From contig NW_026515513.1 of assembly GCF_014898815.1 (NCBI RefSeq), forward strand, positions 62,001-126,000: 64,000 bases of DNA. Direction: 5' to 3'. The position numbers were made by a program, and so were the translations under genes. A model generated the notes under the pieces. That model was not told the DNA's origin and did not search any database. It saw only the letters and a list, made by a program, of their open reading frames with translations. The stretch is from Panonychus citri. Its lineage: Eukaryota; Arthropoda; Arachnida; Trombidiformes; Tetranychidae. Below are positions 10,499-24,918 of this stretch, piece after piece. Position 1 is the first letter of the stretch, and every line of letters begins with the position of its first letter.

Positions 10499-12308
10499 AG
10501 AAGAAAAGTTTTCTTTTCAAAAAGAGAGATGTCACCACCCGCACAGGGAATTAAGAATTAACTTAAACAATTAGTTTTCAATTTAACAATTAAAGTGAGA
10601 ATAGAAAACAATTGATTGAGCATTTCTTTCATAAATTAAGAGGATGAATTCAAGGTGTAGATTTAAATTGTTGGAAGGACTAGTCAAGTATCTATCGAAG
10701 AAGATGTTTGATATGATGGAGAGAAATTATTTCATTTGAAAAGAAAATTAAGATTTGTATTAAATTGTTGTCGAAGGAAGGAAATAGAAAATGATTAAAA
10801 ACGATTATTAACTAATTATATGTATGATCAATAAATTGTGGAAATAAAATAAGTAATAATTCATTTTCATGATATGAATAAAATAGTTACGATATTGTTC
10901 ACGAAGATGCAATTATCTAATCATTTTGATAACAATCTTGATGAACACACCTAAAAGTTGATTATTACAGTTATGATTGATTATATTTGTAACTTGCTAA
11001 AATGATTAAATTTTGATTGTCATTAAACAATAAACTGAATCAACTCAATGTACAAACTCACAAAGCCAATAGCTGTTCATCTTAGTTGAAAAACCACAGG
11101 AAAAAAATCAATAATTTAAACTATTGATTAGTTTGAAAATCAGAATTACAATTTAACAATCAATTAAATGGTCCAACGATGTCGTTTGTTAAACTGTAAG
11201 ATAACAATTAGAAAATCTAGAGAATTGATTAGATAATTAACTTTTCCAGCTAAGTTGTAATGAAACCAATCAATTTGATGGTTAGTCTTACCTTTAATTA
11301 GAGTTAAATTGTTAATTGATTAGATAATGAAAACGTCTCACCAATTAAATTGTTTCTTCATGAGGAATTAGATAAATAAAAGATGCAATTTATCATCATT
11401 ACAATTAAACATTTGTCAATAGAAACACTTTGCAGTAAACAATCAATTCTGATTGTCAATTTAAATAACTCATTTTAATTGATTAAACAATTAAAGGTGT
11501 AAAATGTTTTCTTTTGCAATTTGTCAGTTTATTGATTTAATTTTAAGCTTCTATTGAAACAATTAAGCTTAATTATCGTTGTACTTTTGTTTTTACATAA
11601 TTATAATTGACAATCTTAATAGTTTTGGAAAGATAATCAACCTGTTTAAATACAACGAGTATTTAATTGTTTTGTATTATGGAAGGCTAATTATTTGATT
11701 GAAATTCAAATCAATCAGCTGATAAATGTTCAATACTATTGAAATTTGTATCACAATTTACAAAATAAATTAAGCAATGAAAAAGTCTGTTAGCAATTAG
11801 TTAAATAGTAATTTCACAGTCATGGTTGATGTCTAATTGCGGATTAAATTTGATAAATTTAAAGGCAAAATTATTAGTTGATCCATTTGAAGCATAATTA
11901 ATTGGCTTGGAATTAGATGATTAAATTAGAAAACAATAATTTTCAATAATAAACAAACAGGTAATGGCCATTGAATTAAACAAAACGTAGAGTCAATTGA
12001 TGGCATAAATTAATCAGTGAATTAATCGTTTTATAGTTGAACAATTAAGAAAAGAGCCAAAATAAATTTGAACCACTAGAATTTGTAACGATTCTTGAAA
12101 AATATTCTTTAAAAGTGAAAATACTCAATCAAATTTAGAATCGTAATTTTAGTAAAACCAGTTAATTAGATGATCAATAGTCTTGAGTTTAAAAGCCTTC
12201 GGTTAATCTTGAGATGAAGACAAAAATTAATCCTCTAGGTCTCTCTTCCTGGTGAGTTTTTCTCTCTTCTTTTTGACGATTTATAATCTTTCCATGCACA
12301 CAGAATCA
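10499..12308. other. Intergenic, ECHS1 to CPES-like gene
   Basis: About 1.8 kb of AT-rich DNA with many AATTAATTG-type words. I see no ORF with coding character, no RNA gene and no element with inverted repeats. Confidence 0.6.
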
Positions 12309-14505
12309 CTAGTTGGTTAGAATTGAAGAAACCTGAAAAGAACAGAATGAAAATGAAATTTAATGACTTAGAAAATTGGAATAATCATAAATAATATATC
12401 ATGAGAATGATATAATATGCATATCACTTTACTTAATAAATAGTAAAGGGATGTTACTATTAATTCATGATAAATGAACATATAAACATGAGAATGAGTT
12501 GGAAAAGATTGGTTAACAAGATAGACGAGAAAAAAAGTTCATGTTGATAAATTGAATCAGCGAATAATCAATTTATAGCTAATCAACCTAAGTACTTACA
12601 TTTCTATTTACTTAATTCATTACAATATTGAAGATAGTAATTAGGTAAAGATACTTACGTGATTAAGATGAACTTCGGTGAGAAAAGAGAGAGAAATTAT
12701 TTCAATAAATCCAATATACTGAATCCAGGTAAGAAAATCCTAAGAGGAGAAAATGGAACAAGAGAAATTGTAAAAAGATGATAATATTAATAATAATTTA
12801 CTAATAATATCCAACATGTACTGAAGATAATAAAATGATAGTGAAATGATTAAGATGAAGATTGAGTCAGTAAATGAATTGATGATTCTGTTTACATTAA
12901 TGTGAAAAGTAAACAGAAATGTTACTTACCCATAGGCGATTAACATAAACAAAAATCAACAGGATTTGCATTAACGATTGAGCATTAGAGATCCTCCAGA
13001 ACCACATGATAACCCACATGAGCGATGATTTAAGAATTTCATTTTGAAGGTCCTGAGGAAATAATTACATAGAGATAAATAAAGATAAACATGCCAATCA
13101 TTATTTTCGCAATACAAAGTCTTAGAAAAGTAACATTTCAATATGATTGGAAAGATAAACAGTCGAGAAAATTATTATCGAACTCACTGATTGTTCTGGA
13201 TCGAGAGATGGTGATTCTAATAACACATGATAGGCTTCAATGTATCGATTCCAACAGAGACAACTTATGACAAGTTGAAGAGCGAAACATAATATTACAA
13301 AGAAAACTTGTCTTGTGGTCCAAAGTAATTTCGGTGGCATTAATTGTGTTATCACAAAGCTTGTGGGTGAATGATTGTGTTTACTGTTGTTTATTGATCC
13401 ATCATGTATCTATCAACAGGAAATAAGAGGTTAGATTGTTAGAATAAATGATTAATTAACAATTTATTTTCCTATTCTGTTTTCTATTAGATGAGAAGCT
13501 AATTTTCAGTGTATTTTTCCCTCTCTATGTGATAATACAATGAACCTTTTCACATTTTAGTTAAAACCACTGTTGTTCATTAGTTATTGTGAGAAAATTA
13601 ATCATTTTGTAATTGTTGCCTATAACCAACGGAAATGATATATAAAAATTAGTTCCACAAAAAGAACAAAAATTTATATTCAAAGTAAAAGAAACGATTA
13701 CTTGTCACACTATTCAATGATTATGTTGTTATAACTACAATATTATAATAGCAATTACTCTTTGGTATTAGTTAATTACCTGAACTGGTAAATAATGGTG
13801 ACTGTTGAGTCTGAATTTGGGAAGATTTCGACGGAGATAATAGTAACATCCCAACAGGTAAGCAGCAAATCCTATGGAATCGGCAATCCCGTCAACAAGA
13901 TAACCTGAAGTGTTACTTAAAGAAATGTGTTGCTTGATTCCGAGATGATCTCGAGCGACGATACCATCTAAAGCATCAAAAAAAGTTCGAATCTGGAAGA
14001 AGAGGACGGATAATCGATGGATAATTAAATTATCGTATGTAACCAATTTGGCTGCCAGAATGGCCCAAAATACGCCAGCGGCACTTATCATATTGGGTGT
14101 GATGGAATTGAAATTTTTACTCAACTGAGTAATATCATTGAAAATTTCTGCTAACGGAGTGAAAATATAATTATTCATTTGGTCCATCATCATCATCTTT
14201 ATTGATAATCCTCTGAATGGTGAAAATAAACGAGATGGTTCAGTTTCCAGGTTTGATGAGATTTCGTTGTTTTTATTGTTTGCGTAAACACTGGCACCAT
14301 TTTTGGAATCACTGTTAAGGGCGCCAGAATTTATCGATGGTGAATTGACACTTGTTGGAAAAATTTGAGATGAGGTGATGGCCATTGAATGAGGTTTTAT
14401 CTCTTGTACTTTATAATAGAGACTTATGTCCATCCATAGGAAGAAAATTGTAAGAAACACTAGACCAATGATGGTGCAACGATGTTCAGCCATTAGAGTG
14501 GCCAT
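12309..14505 (-). CDS. CPES: CDP-alcohol phosphotransferase, ceramide phosphoethanolamine synthase-like
   Basis: Likely makes ceramide phosphoethanolamine, the arthropod counterpart of sphingomyelin, at the Golgi. Exons: 13780-14505, 13188-13409, 12930-13052, 12659-12739 and 12309-12332; phases fit and give 391 residues. An N-terminal membrane segment (about residues 11-30) precedes a Ser/Asn-rich stretch and the conserved NNYIFTPLAEIFND and TPNMIS blocks. The catalytic signature is D180-G181-x2-A184-R185 and G201-x3-D205-x3-D209. The AR-to-G gap is 15 residues, where the classic CDP-alcohol motif has about 8. More membrane segments follow in exons 2-4. The CPES call rests on the N-terminal anchor and conserved blocks; another member of the superfamily remains possible. 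Confidence 0.8.
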
Positions 14506-14754
14506 TTTTATCTTAAATTATTAGAATAATTTGATTATGTTGCTAAAGAAAAGAAAATAAATAACTGGGATAAGTAAATGAATGATGAAGGATTGAGAGA
14601 TGATGAGGATATTTATGCGTTTGATGTAATAGCACTTGTTTAGTGAAAAATATTTCAACAGATTAATTGGGATATTTGAAAATTTATTCCCAAGGTTTAT
14701 GGCACAATCAGTGTTAGTTGAGTTTAGCACTTTAGATGATTAGACGGAAACCGG

Positions 14755-14779
14755 AAGAGAGAGAGAGAGAGAGAGAGAG
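14755..14779. repeat. (GA)n microsatellite
   Basis: An uninterrupted run of about 12 GA units, roughly 250 bp upstream of the CPES-like start codon. Confidence 0.9.
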
Positions 14780-17700
14780 TATCAATTTTATGGTAGAAAA
14801 TTTTGTTATGGTGAAATAGGTAACCGGATAAAGGAATCGTTATTTTGGCACTTTTGATTGTTTTTCTCCACTGAAGATGTTGAATAATCTTTAAGTTAAC
14901 ATAGAAATTAAGATAAAGTTGAATCAGAATTTTTGTTTAGGCGGTTTGATAGAACGATTGATTCCATTACCAGTCTCGCTCTCATTGTCGTTGAGAATGA
15001 GAAGTTGTTTTTCTCTTCTTTCACAGGTAAACCTGTCGGTTAAAAAGAGAAGACAAGGGAGAGAAAGAGATATATAAAGATGAGAGAGTGTTAAAAAAGA
15101 AAAGTGACAAATGAGTTATGTAACAGGAGACACAGAAGAATAAAAAAAAATTCGTATTCCAATTATGATGAGTAATTACACTTGTCTTTGTCTCTTTTGT
15201 ATCTCGTTGATTGTTAACAATTAGAATTTAATGTTCTCCAGAGTATTTTGTTGAGAGAATGTTGTTACTCCTGCTGGTTCTCTTTTCACAATCATCAGGG
15301 TCATGACAATGAAGAACAAAAAAAAAAGAATTAAGAGAATAAAAAATTATCAAAACAGAAAGTGAAAGAGAATAGAAAATGATGATATTCTCTCATAATA
15401 AAAATAAACCTTTCGGTTTATATTCACTTAAATAGAGAATCGAATGATAAAGCTCAATGAGAGAGTCAGAGAGAGAACAAGAAATTGAATTAATGGGAGG
15501 GAAATGTAGAAAACAATTAGTCTAATTAAACATGATAAGATTAATCAGACGAGAAAAAAGCCAATTGTATCATCAGGTATCAATTAGAATGGTTTATCAA
15601 CCTGATGAGAAAACAAAAGTCACAAAAGAAAATCAAAAATATAATTAATTGACCTTCAATCAATAACAATATTAAAGAATAAAAATTTGTCACATCGAAA
15701 CAATTTAATTAACTTAAATCATAAAACGAAACTAAATTAACACCAACTAATTTAACGAAAATTAAATTTTCAATTTTCTTCATTCTCATCACTTCACCTG
15801 ATCACTTTTCTCATCTTCTTCTTATTGGTCAATAAGAAAGGAAAAGTGTGAGAAATAAAATGTTCTTTCAAAATCCTCTCGATAGATGTCACCAGGTTTC
15901 TCTTAATCTAAATTCTAATTCAATTTTAATTTGACCAGAAATCTAATTTTAATTAACTAATTTCTAATTCTAATTAGAAATGGTTTCTTTTTAATTGAAA
16001 CAATTTTCTCAAAATCAGGTAAGTCTTTGGTTTCTTTGGCAGTGGCCATTGGTATCTCTTTAGTTTCTTAGATTTTAATTTCTGTTTTAATTTCTGTTTC
16101 TGATTCTGTTTTTGTTTTTGTTTTGATTGTTGACTTATTGTTTTTAATTTGTTTCTATTTAGTTTTCTAGGTGAATAGTTAATTACAGAGATTAACTTGT
16201 AATATTAATCTCTAAGTATTGTTCTGACTATTAAGTTACAAATTAATTGGATTGGTAATCAAATCTTTCTATGGATCTCTTTGTGATTGTATTGATGCTG
16301 ACTAATTATCAATTTAATTAGAATTGAATCTCAACTTGATCATTATGTTGAACTGATTCCTAATAATTTTGCTGCTTTCATCACACCAGATTAATGGTTG
16401 TTTCAGTTAATTGCAGAAACAAATGGCTTCCAATGAAATTAAAACAATAGGTAATTACATGTATTATTATTAATACAATCACTTATTTATTTATTTCAAT
16501 TAGATTTGTAATAAGAAAATAAGACAATACGAGATGATTGACATTTTCTTTTCCGTTTTCTAGGAATCATTTCATTCAATTGTTTTATATTTTTCTCCAA
16601 TTCCAGTTAAATTAATTAACAGACTGATATGGTTAAACGAAAACACTTGAGAAAATAATAATTGATGCTAATTTCTATTAATGGTGAATTCAAATTCAAC
16701 TGCAGTAAAAACTCGGAACGATTTAACCAAATGGATTCAGTGAACATTGATAACAATCGTTGATTACAGTTTTGATTTAAAATGTCAACAAAATTAACAT
16801 TTATTTACTGATTAGATTGAAATTAGTGTCAACTAATTATCTAATATCATCTAATCATTAAGCTGACCTTCAATCTGGTCACCAAACAAATCGTAATCAT
16901 AATAACAATATTAACAAACATGTACATAGATGTAATCATTTTGTCAATAGTTGACTGATTTTTCAGTCAATTAAATTAGAGAGAAATTGACAATTAACTG
17001 AGAAAATTGAATTTTCCTTAATTAACAATCCTTAATGTCCATTTGAAATGAAATTAACTCCAATCAATTAATAACAAACCTCAAACAAATACAGAATGAT
17101 TAACATTTCCCAATTTATAATAGAAAAGTTAAATCAAACCAACTAGCAAATTAACAATTAAATTTAATTCACCTTGAATTATCTAACAAATTATTCAATT
17201 CCTGTAAATCCAAATTATCTAATTGCTTAAAAGTGATATTAATTTCCGATTAACCAACAAGAAAAGTAAATTAAGACTAATCATTTTTCACCGCAATTTA
17301 TATTCATAAAATTTGATCATTTGTGTACATTGTTTGGTTATGATTAACAAAATTTAGCCAAAAAAAGGTTAACAATCAAGTGATCATAATGAAAAAGATA
17401 CTTAATCACAATTTAAATTACGAAGTCGAAGCGAAAAAAAATTAATACGAATCTAAATCAACTCAAAGTGACCTGATCATTGGTCTGAATAAGAGTCACA
17501 CGGAAGTTTAAGAGAGCGAATCAAATTAGTTAGTTGATTATTATGATTGTGATTAAAACCGATTATTGTTTAACTGTAGTGAGATATAAATATAACAATT
17601 TAAGTAGATAGACAATTAATTGTGTTGTTTAAATGTTAATCAGTTGACTGTTAATCCAACTGTTAAAAAATAACAAACCAATGTGTCCGTTGTTGCTTGT

Positions 17701-18277
17701 TACTGTTAATTGTCCGAATCAAATGAGAAACCAAATGACCTCAACTGATTAATAAATAGTGACAATTAAGAGTGAAAAATATTGATACCTGAATACTGAA
17801 TCAACTAATCAATTGATTGTTTGTAAACGGTAAATTTTAGTTAACTTGTCACAATCCAAACTTTAGTGACAATTAAATTTGTAACCATTGGCGCAATTAT
17901 TATGTTTATTGCTAACAATTAATTGTTTGTTTTTTAATCATTATCTTTTCTGACGGATGTTAATTAACTAAATTAGATGACAATCAATTTGTTTTTATCA
18001 ACGGAAGATGAAAATCCTTTATTTTGATCAACATCCGTTGAAATTTTCAGCAAAAGTTTGTTAATCAAATGATTAGTTTTCAATTTCAATTGATGAGAAA
18101 ATTTGATTTTAATTAATTTTTTTATTATTTCTTTGATTTTTTTTTTCGACAATTAATTATATTATTTAGTAAATTGTGATCAATTTCTGGCTCTTTCGTC
18201 TTGCTCGTCTTCCTATTTGGCATGAGAGTTTTGAAGGAAAAATTGTCAACTTGAAGAAAAAGGTTAAAAACAAAAGG

Positions 18278-18396
18278 TTGATGATGATGATGATGGTGAT
18301 GATTAAGATGAAAATGGTGATGAAATTAGATGATGATTACTGTTATGATGATAGTTGTGTGCTGCTAGATGATGATGATGATGATGACGATGATGA
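18278..18396. repeat. GAT/ATG trinucleotide repeat tract
   Basis: Imperfect GAT repeats form two clusters (18278-18303 and 18367-18396). They create an Asp/Met-rich ORF that I do not consider a gene. Confidence 0.8.
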
Positions 18397-18650
18397 TACG
18401 AATCTTGGAACGGTCTGTTTATCATTGAAATGACCATTCCCTTGAGACAAACATTTTCCTTGTAACAATCAAGATTCAGTTGTCATCCCAAGCGAGACCA
18501 ACGGGTTAAAAGTCATAATTAAAACTTGAGGTCACTTTGAGATGGTCAGTTTTGTTAGTGGTTCCTTTGTCTTCTAGTTGATCACTTGTGTTTACAGTTA
18601 TTTCAACTTAATCCATGATTATTATTAATCTCATGTTGATTGTTTTCATC

Positions 18651-18674
18651 ACACACACACACACACACACACAC
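18651..18674. repeat. (AC)12 microsatellite
   Basis: A perfect AC dinucleotide run. Confidence 0.95.
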
Positions 18675-18976
18675 GAATTTAATTGATTTGAATGTTGTTC
18701 ATTTGTTAACATGAATGATTTGATTACTTTTGAATGATCATCTTGATGATGGTGATGTTGATTGTTTCATCTCTTGTACTTTCCATTCATTCTGAGTGTT
18801 GAGTTGATTGCGATCCGATTTTGGATCCATTTAATTTTGGAGATGTATGAAAATGTACATAGTTAATTGTATTAATATTTACGTTTATCCAAATTATAAA
18901 TTAATTAAAAGTGAAAAAATAACTTTATCATTTTCATTGTTTAACTTTTATACTAAATTTCGTTGGTGGTTCGTAA

Positions 18977-21900
18977 TTAAAGTAACAATAACACTGAGAT
19001 TAGAATGGCAATTAAACTTATACTGTTGGTGAGTTTCAAACTTGAGCTAACTAAGATTTTCCATCCAAGGTTCCGATGAGTGTAACACTATGATTAAAGA
19101 GCAGAAAAACATTAGAAAGACAATTAAAAAAGTGGTTAATGAGATGGTAATTTAGTAATTTACCTGATAGTAAACAACATCCGGAGTTTTATCATCAGGA
19201 GTCCATGTAAAAATGGCCGGACTTCCGGGTTTACAGTCTAATCGAAGTGTTTCTTTATATTCTTCAACGGAATCAACTTCGTTTGCTCTATCAATACCTG
19301 ATCGGTGTTTCCATTCACAGTAACGACCAGCACCCGGATTGGGATCAGGACCACCTCGATTAAATGTAACCCCAGCGAATACCCGATGACCTGGAGTATC
19401 AAGAATCGATGGATCTTGACCTCCACCTCCTTCACGATTATCGGTAATATAAAGTGGATGATATTGGGCTTGGTTTGATGGGTCATTTCCACCTTCGACA
19501 ATGAAGGTGTAATTTTTACCTCGTTGAACAACAATCTCTGGAATTAATTTACCGTTAATCCACCAAGCAATTCCCCAGGATTGAAGACCTGTAATCGCTG
19601 TGTAACCCCGATCACCTCCAGCGGGTCCAATTTGTGCTCGTAAAATGGTTGTATCTCTTATCCTATCCTGTTTCCATGCTCTCGATTTAATTGGCGATCG
19701 AACGGAACTTGAGATAAGATTATCGGTATTAAGAGATGAACAGTTACGATTCAAAGGAATCTTATTGAAAGCAATTCGTATCGGTAGATCGGTAGCTCGA
19801 GTATATTTAATATTATGATAAGCGGTTTGACGACGAGAATTGACCGGCCCAATAGCGGCCACAATTGTCGCATATTCATCAGGTAAAATTTCCTGATCAG
19901 CATTTGGATCACCGGTTATTATGTTTCTCTTGTAAATCGACTTGAGGTAACCATTAAGATAATTACCAGAGATCATGATTAAATCTTGTCTTCCACCAAG
20001 AGTTAAATCATCTGGACAAGCTCCAGAATAAGATTGAGGTGCACACTGAGGGATAACAAATGAATATGGAATAAGTTAAATTGTAGAAATTCAATCTTCC
20101 TGATTACCGAAAATAAATCATTCCAATTAATGATTATAAAAGAAAAAATCATTTTCCTAGTTGAACATCAAAGGAAAATTAAAAATACGGAAAACAAGAT
20201 ATGATTTCGAGTTGATTGTTAATCGACAAAAGATACTCATTGAATTAACCTGAAAGCTTATTAATTGGGTAAAGTTAATTGTTCAAATTAGCAGGAAAAA
20301 AAATGGTTAATCACAATTAGAAAAGAAAAGAATTGATTATTCAAGCAAAATCTTTTTCGCCATCTATCAACCATTTGATTAATTTTTCCAAACGAATTCA
20401 TGTTTTCTATTGAATATCACTTTCCATTTTTTACCTTCCCTTTAACTGTCAACAATTATCATTTGCTTGGATAAACCTCAAGCAATCAAGAGAAATATAA
20501 AAACAAATTAACAAAAAAGATCAGCTAAAGATAAATTGTCAAGCTTGTAAATGACGATTAACTGGATTCATGATGATGATGAAAAAAAAATATGAATTCT
20601 CATTGATGAATTATCATTTTTTTCCTACAATATAACTTTCAACTGATATTCTGTCCCATTCAGATGAATTTTTAATTGTTAATCTCTTATTGTTAATAGT
20701 TAATAACTAATTTGCTGAGTTTTAGCTCAATAATAATATTGAGGCAGGGAAAATAACGAAACGCAATCAATTTTCAATAGATTGATAATTATCATGATAA
20801 ACAAATTTGGAAGTTTTCACTTTCAAATGTAATAGGAAGGGAGTTAACTAATTGTATTAGATGTTAATTGTTGAGTATATTGATTACCTGAGATTTGTGT
20901 TTCAGTGTGTAATCAACAACTTGAACTGAACTTGTTAAGGTGTCGTAAAAAGTTACGGCAACATCGGCACCAATCATTTCAGGTCGTTCTGAACTTCCGC
21001 TCAAACCAAAGGCCAAATATTGATTAGGTTCTGTTGAAATTGATTTAAGAAGATGAAAAGGAATAGAAGAAGAAGAAAAAAAAATACAATAATAAGTAAA
21101 CTAATCAGTAAATTGTTAAGGTTTAACAACTTTAAGAAATTTCAAATTTCCTTCCAATTGTTTCACAATTAAAAGTCAAACACAATCGCAAGTCCAATCA
21201 TGTTGAAATTGTGAAGGAAAAAAAGTCAAGTAAGTTAATTCTTGGTAACTTTAAACACTAACAATAACAATTTAAGTGATCAATTTAAGATTCTTAATTG
21301 TTTATCGGTTATCGATAATCAATCAATATTGATTTGATTCTCAATTTATTGGAAATATTGTAATAATGATACTTACCGACTTTTCCTTCGAGCTGGAAAA
21401 ATATCTCTTGATCTCTAACTTCCCAACTAATTTGCATTAATCCAGGGAAAATAGTTAAACAACTCATAAAGGGTTCTACCTATTTAACAGGAAAGAGAGA
21501 AAATCAAACAATTAACCAACAATTAACAATCAACAACAACAAGAAACTCCAAAACTTTACTCTATTTACATTGTAATTTCAGAGGGAAAATATCAATAAA
21601 TGTCTAATTGTTACCTTTTAATACTCAATGAAAAAACAAACAATCGCTAAACAATTTATATAATGTTAATTTGTCAAATTCTGATCAATTGTAACAATCA
21701 ATTAACAATAATAGTATAATGGTGATGAATTAATAAAAAAAAAGGTGAGTATTTATAGTTTTGATTTGATTGTGACGAGAGGTGAGTTGATTAGCACGCG
21801 AGAAAAACTCTCAATCAAAAAATGGTTTATAAACACATCAACAATCAATTGATTGTGAGATAATCAGAATAACAACCGGACAGTTTATATCTTATTGAAC

Positions 21901-24900
21901 TGATTGAATGAGGTGTTTATTATTAAATTGTTTAAAATATATTAATAATCTGATAGTTGATGAATTTAAAAAAAAAAGGTTGACCAATGGACCTTGAATT
22001 TTACGATATCAACACAATATAATTACACTCAAATATCGTTGATTTAATAATAGTTAAGTTTTTTTTTCTAACTATTGTTGTTTCACTTAATCAACTGACG
22101 ACAGGGATTAAAATGGATTATTATTAATAGCAATTAATTGGAAATAATCGTGATTAGTTAACTTACTTTGCTCTCAAGGAAAACATAATCAGGAGGAACA
22201 TTGAGATTCTTGGGAACCCGAACATTACCGAAATCTTCCCGATAAGTTATACAATAAAGTCCGAACCAATCGATATCCATTACGGTCAATCCTCGAGGTA
22301 AACGAAGCCAAACATCAGCACCAGAATAACCATGAAGCTTTTCCAAGCTGAGATTAAATTGATTACAAATAATTAGCTGATTAGTATAAGAATAATATCT
22401 CAATATTTCGCAAAAAAAGTGTAATATTTTCAAACGATTATTACTACGATTGGACCTTCAATAAGATAACTGAAGCGTGTTAGTCAATTGCGTGAGTTTG
22501 GTACTAAATTGTACTCGATCTACGTTTGTTTATCTTTTTTTTTCTTGTTCGAAACAACAACAGCAAAAAAAACTATCACTTATTACACAGTGTGTATGTT
22601 AGAATTGGTAACAATTAGTAATAGAAAGACTCTAATTAACTTCGACAGGTTCGTTGAGGTTAACTCGGTTTTCCCATTCGAAGTAAGTAAAAAAATATGA
22701 ATACTTTTAGCGTTTGGAAAATGCGTCAATTGATTGACTTTTAGATTCAAGGTTAATTGTTAGGGCCTAAGAGACGCAGTTAATTATGTTTCTTTGTTAA
22801 TGATAATTTTATATATGCATTCATTTACCTGTTCGTTTCATCGGGAACCTTTTGACCTCTTGGATGTGGTTTAGCGCCAGTTCCAACCAAAAAGAAGGCA
22901 TCTTGATTGTTACAAAGAATAAGGTAAAAGGTTATAATTAATAATAAGGTTTGTCTCTTTTTTATTTGCTCGTTTTTAGGTTGACCAAAGTGTTTTTGGT
23001 CACCAAGCCAAACAATCAACATTTCGTGTGAGTGTTACGAGAGCAAAGGTGTCTCTCTCTCTCATTTACATGAAGATACATGTAAATGTGTAGGTTCGAG
23101 TTGAATTGAATTGATTTGAATTGAATAAGAATCATTTACCTGGAGCTGCTCCGTCATAATAAAGATTCTTGATGAACAAAGTTTTCGCATCCATAATGAT
23201 CACCGCTGAAGCGCTGGTTCCATGAGCTAAACCTCTAATAGGTCCAAGGTTAAGAGGTTTGGGAGGTTCAAAGTTGGCAGGTATTTTAATATGTCCAAAA
23301 TCAGCCTGAAAAGAAATAATTAAAAGGTAAACAACAGTTTTAATTAATAATAAGAATTGATGAAAGAATAACAAAAGAAAATGTGACTCACTGTAAAGCT
23401 ACGACACCAAATCGAAATCCACCTAATGGATTGAAGTGTCCGACCTTTGGGTAGATTAAGTAGAACATTTTGATTGGAATACCCTTTAAGAACAGCATAT
23501 CTGTGAAACAATTAAGAAAATTAGTTAATTCAATTGCGAATTGCCACTAATCGAGTCTTTGGTTTTCGTTGTTTTCAAATTTTGAACAAAAATTCACTTC
23601 ATCATCTTCGAGCTTGAATTTGCTAATCAGATCTTTGATTGTCTCATTTTGGTTCTCATTTAACGTTAATTTAATTGATCTAAACTAATCCAATTAATTG
23701 TAATCATTTAAATTCACTTTCTTTTGTAATTTTTCTCGTTTGTTTCCTGGATCTTTTTCCATGTTTGTTTTCAATCCCACGGAAATTTGGAGATTTGTGT
23801 TCAGCTTGAAACGGAAATGTAATTTTCGTTCAATATATTTTTCAACCATAAAGATTAACCTTCGAGAGTTTTACTACGTTGATAATTTCATATTTATATT
23901 AATCACAATTAAGGGTAATAATCAAGGTTAACTAACCTTCCAAGTGAATCGGGAATGATGAAGCCGTTTATATCTGGCGATTGAGAGGAACCAGCCCAAA
24001 AATATGCATCTGAAAATCAACAATTAGCTTATTAATATGAGTCTATTTTTAACTATCTCTCCATAGATAATTATAATTAAAACTAATTGCATTGAGCCTA
24101 TTGTCTAAACTTCAAAGATATTGATTGATTGTTCAGTTAATATCTCTCTATATTTGGTCAATAATAATCGAATCAGTGATTTTCTCAATGGTTGATTATC
24201 ATTTAATTGGTACTATGTGTTTGCTATGGAGAGAACTTTTGATTTTCTCTTAATTGTTGTGATTAAATTACCTGGTCCAGCTCCGTCGTAAGAAAAGTCT
24301 TCAATGAAAATCGCAGTTTCATTGACTGCATACACTTTTCCTTTCACCGAATGAACTGAATTCGGTGATAAACTCCCAAGATATTTTCCATAATAATGTG
24401 GAGCATGATGTTGTCCCGATGAATTGTAAACTGAAAGGAAATTAAGTTAATTATAAAAAGAAACGTTCAATTTAACACCCAATTGAATCACGAAATTTTG
24501 AAGAGAGAAAAAATCAAGACCATTAATCAAGATTCAGTTTCATTTGATTCTTTCAATAATATCAATAATCATCTTCTAATCAATTTACGATCATCATGAT
24601 TTAATCTTCCTCTTATTCATGATGAATTGTTATTATCAATTGCATACAATTGGAAAGTCTAATTGTAATTAACTTTCACCCAATAATCAATGAAAACCGC
24701 TGAAAAAGATTCAAAAATTAAATACTAACATCAACTTGTTTTCTGTGCTAAGGTCAACATGATTAACTAATTGTTAGTTGATTGGCCATAAAATTATCAG
24801 GAAACGTTGATTCAAATTGTGTGTTTAGTTTTTGAAATATTAAATTTTAGAAAATGAAAAGAAAATTTTACTTACAATTAAGCGAAGCAATTAAAAGAAG

Positions 24901-24918
24901 AATCAACAATTGAAACAT
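18977..24918 (-). CDS. Skeletor: Skeletor-like protein: signal peptide, two DM13 domains, DOMON domain
   Basis: Eleven coding exons, high to low: 24876-24918, 24272-24430, 23937-24009, 23392-23500, 23140-23305, 22829-22901, 22167-22347, 21377-21479, 20888-21030, 19164-20045 and 18977-19087. Phases all fit and give 680 residues. The first exon is a signal peptide (MFQLLILLLIASLN). DM13 domain 1 includes SYDGAGPDAYFWAG, and domain 2 NLYYDGAAPDAFFLVGTG with DIDWF. The DOMON domain includes MQISWEVRDQEIFFQLEG and YLAFGLSGSSERPEMIGADV. A long cupredoxin-like region follows, ending DVVYYQCYTHRNLGWKI. The C-terminus is a hydrophobic tail (about 15 residues) right before the stop, suggesting a GPI or membrane anchor. 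In insects, Skeletor/Knickkopf-type proteins act in spindle matrix or cuticle organisation; the role here is inferred. Confidence 0.93.

Larger units (their letters stand above)
14506..18976. other. Large intergenic region, CPES-like gene to Skeletor
   Basis: About 4.5 kb without a gene I can support. It holds the microsatellites listed separately and long AT-rich stretches. ORFs here are short, or made of GAT repeats. Confidence 0.6.

Noticed and set aside
14521..14730. 69-codon ORF (-) upstream of the CPES-like gene
   Set aside because: Ile/Leu-rich translation of AT-rich DNA, ending right before the real start; probably 5' UTR.
18176..18433. 85-codon Asp-rich ORF (+)
   Set aside because: It is made of GAT repeats and begins in untranslatable-looking sequence; a chance ORF.
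22488..22700. Apparent donor (GAAGTAAGT at 22680) and ORF on + strand within Skeletor
   Set aside because: The minus-strand Skeletor exons flanking it join in phase without it; it is intronic.
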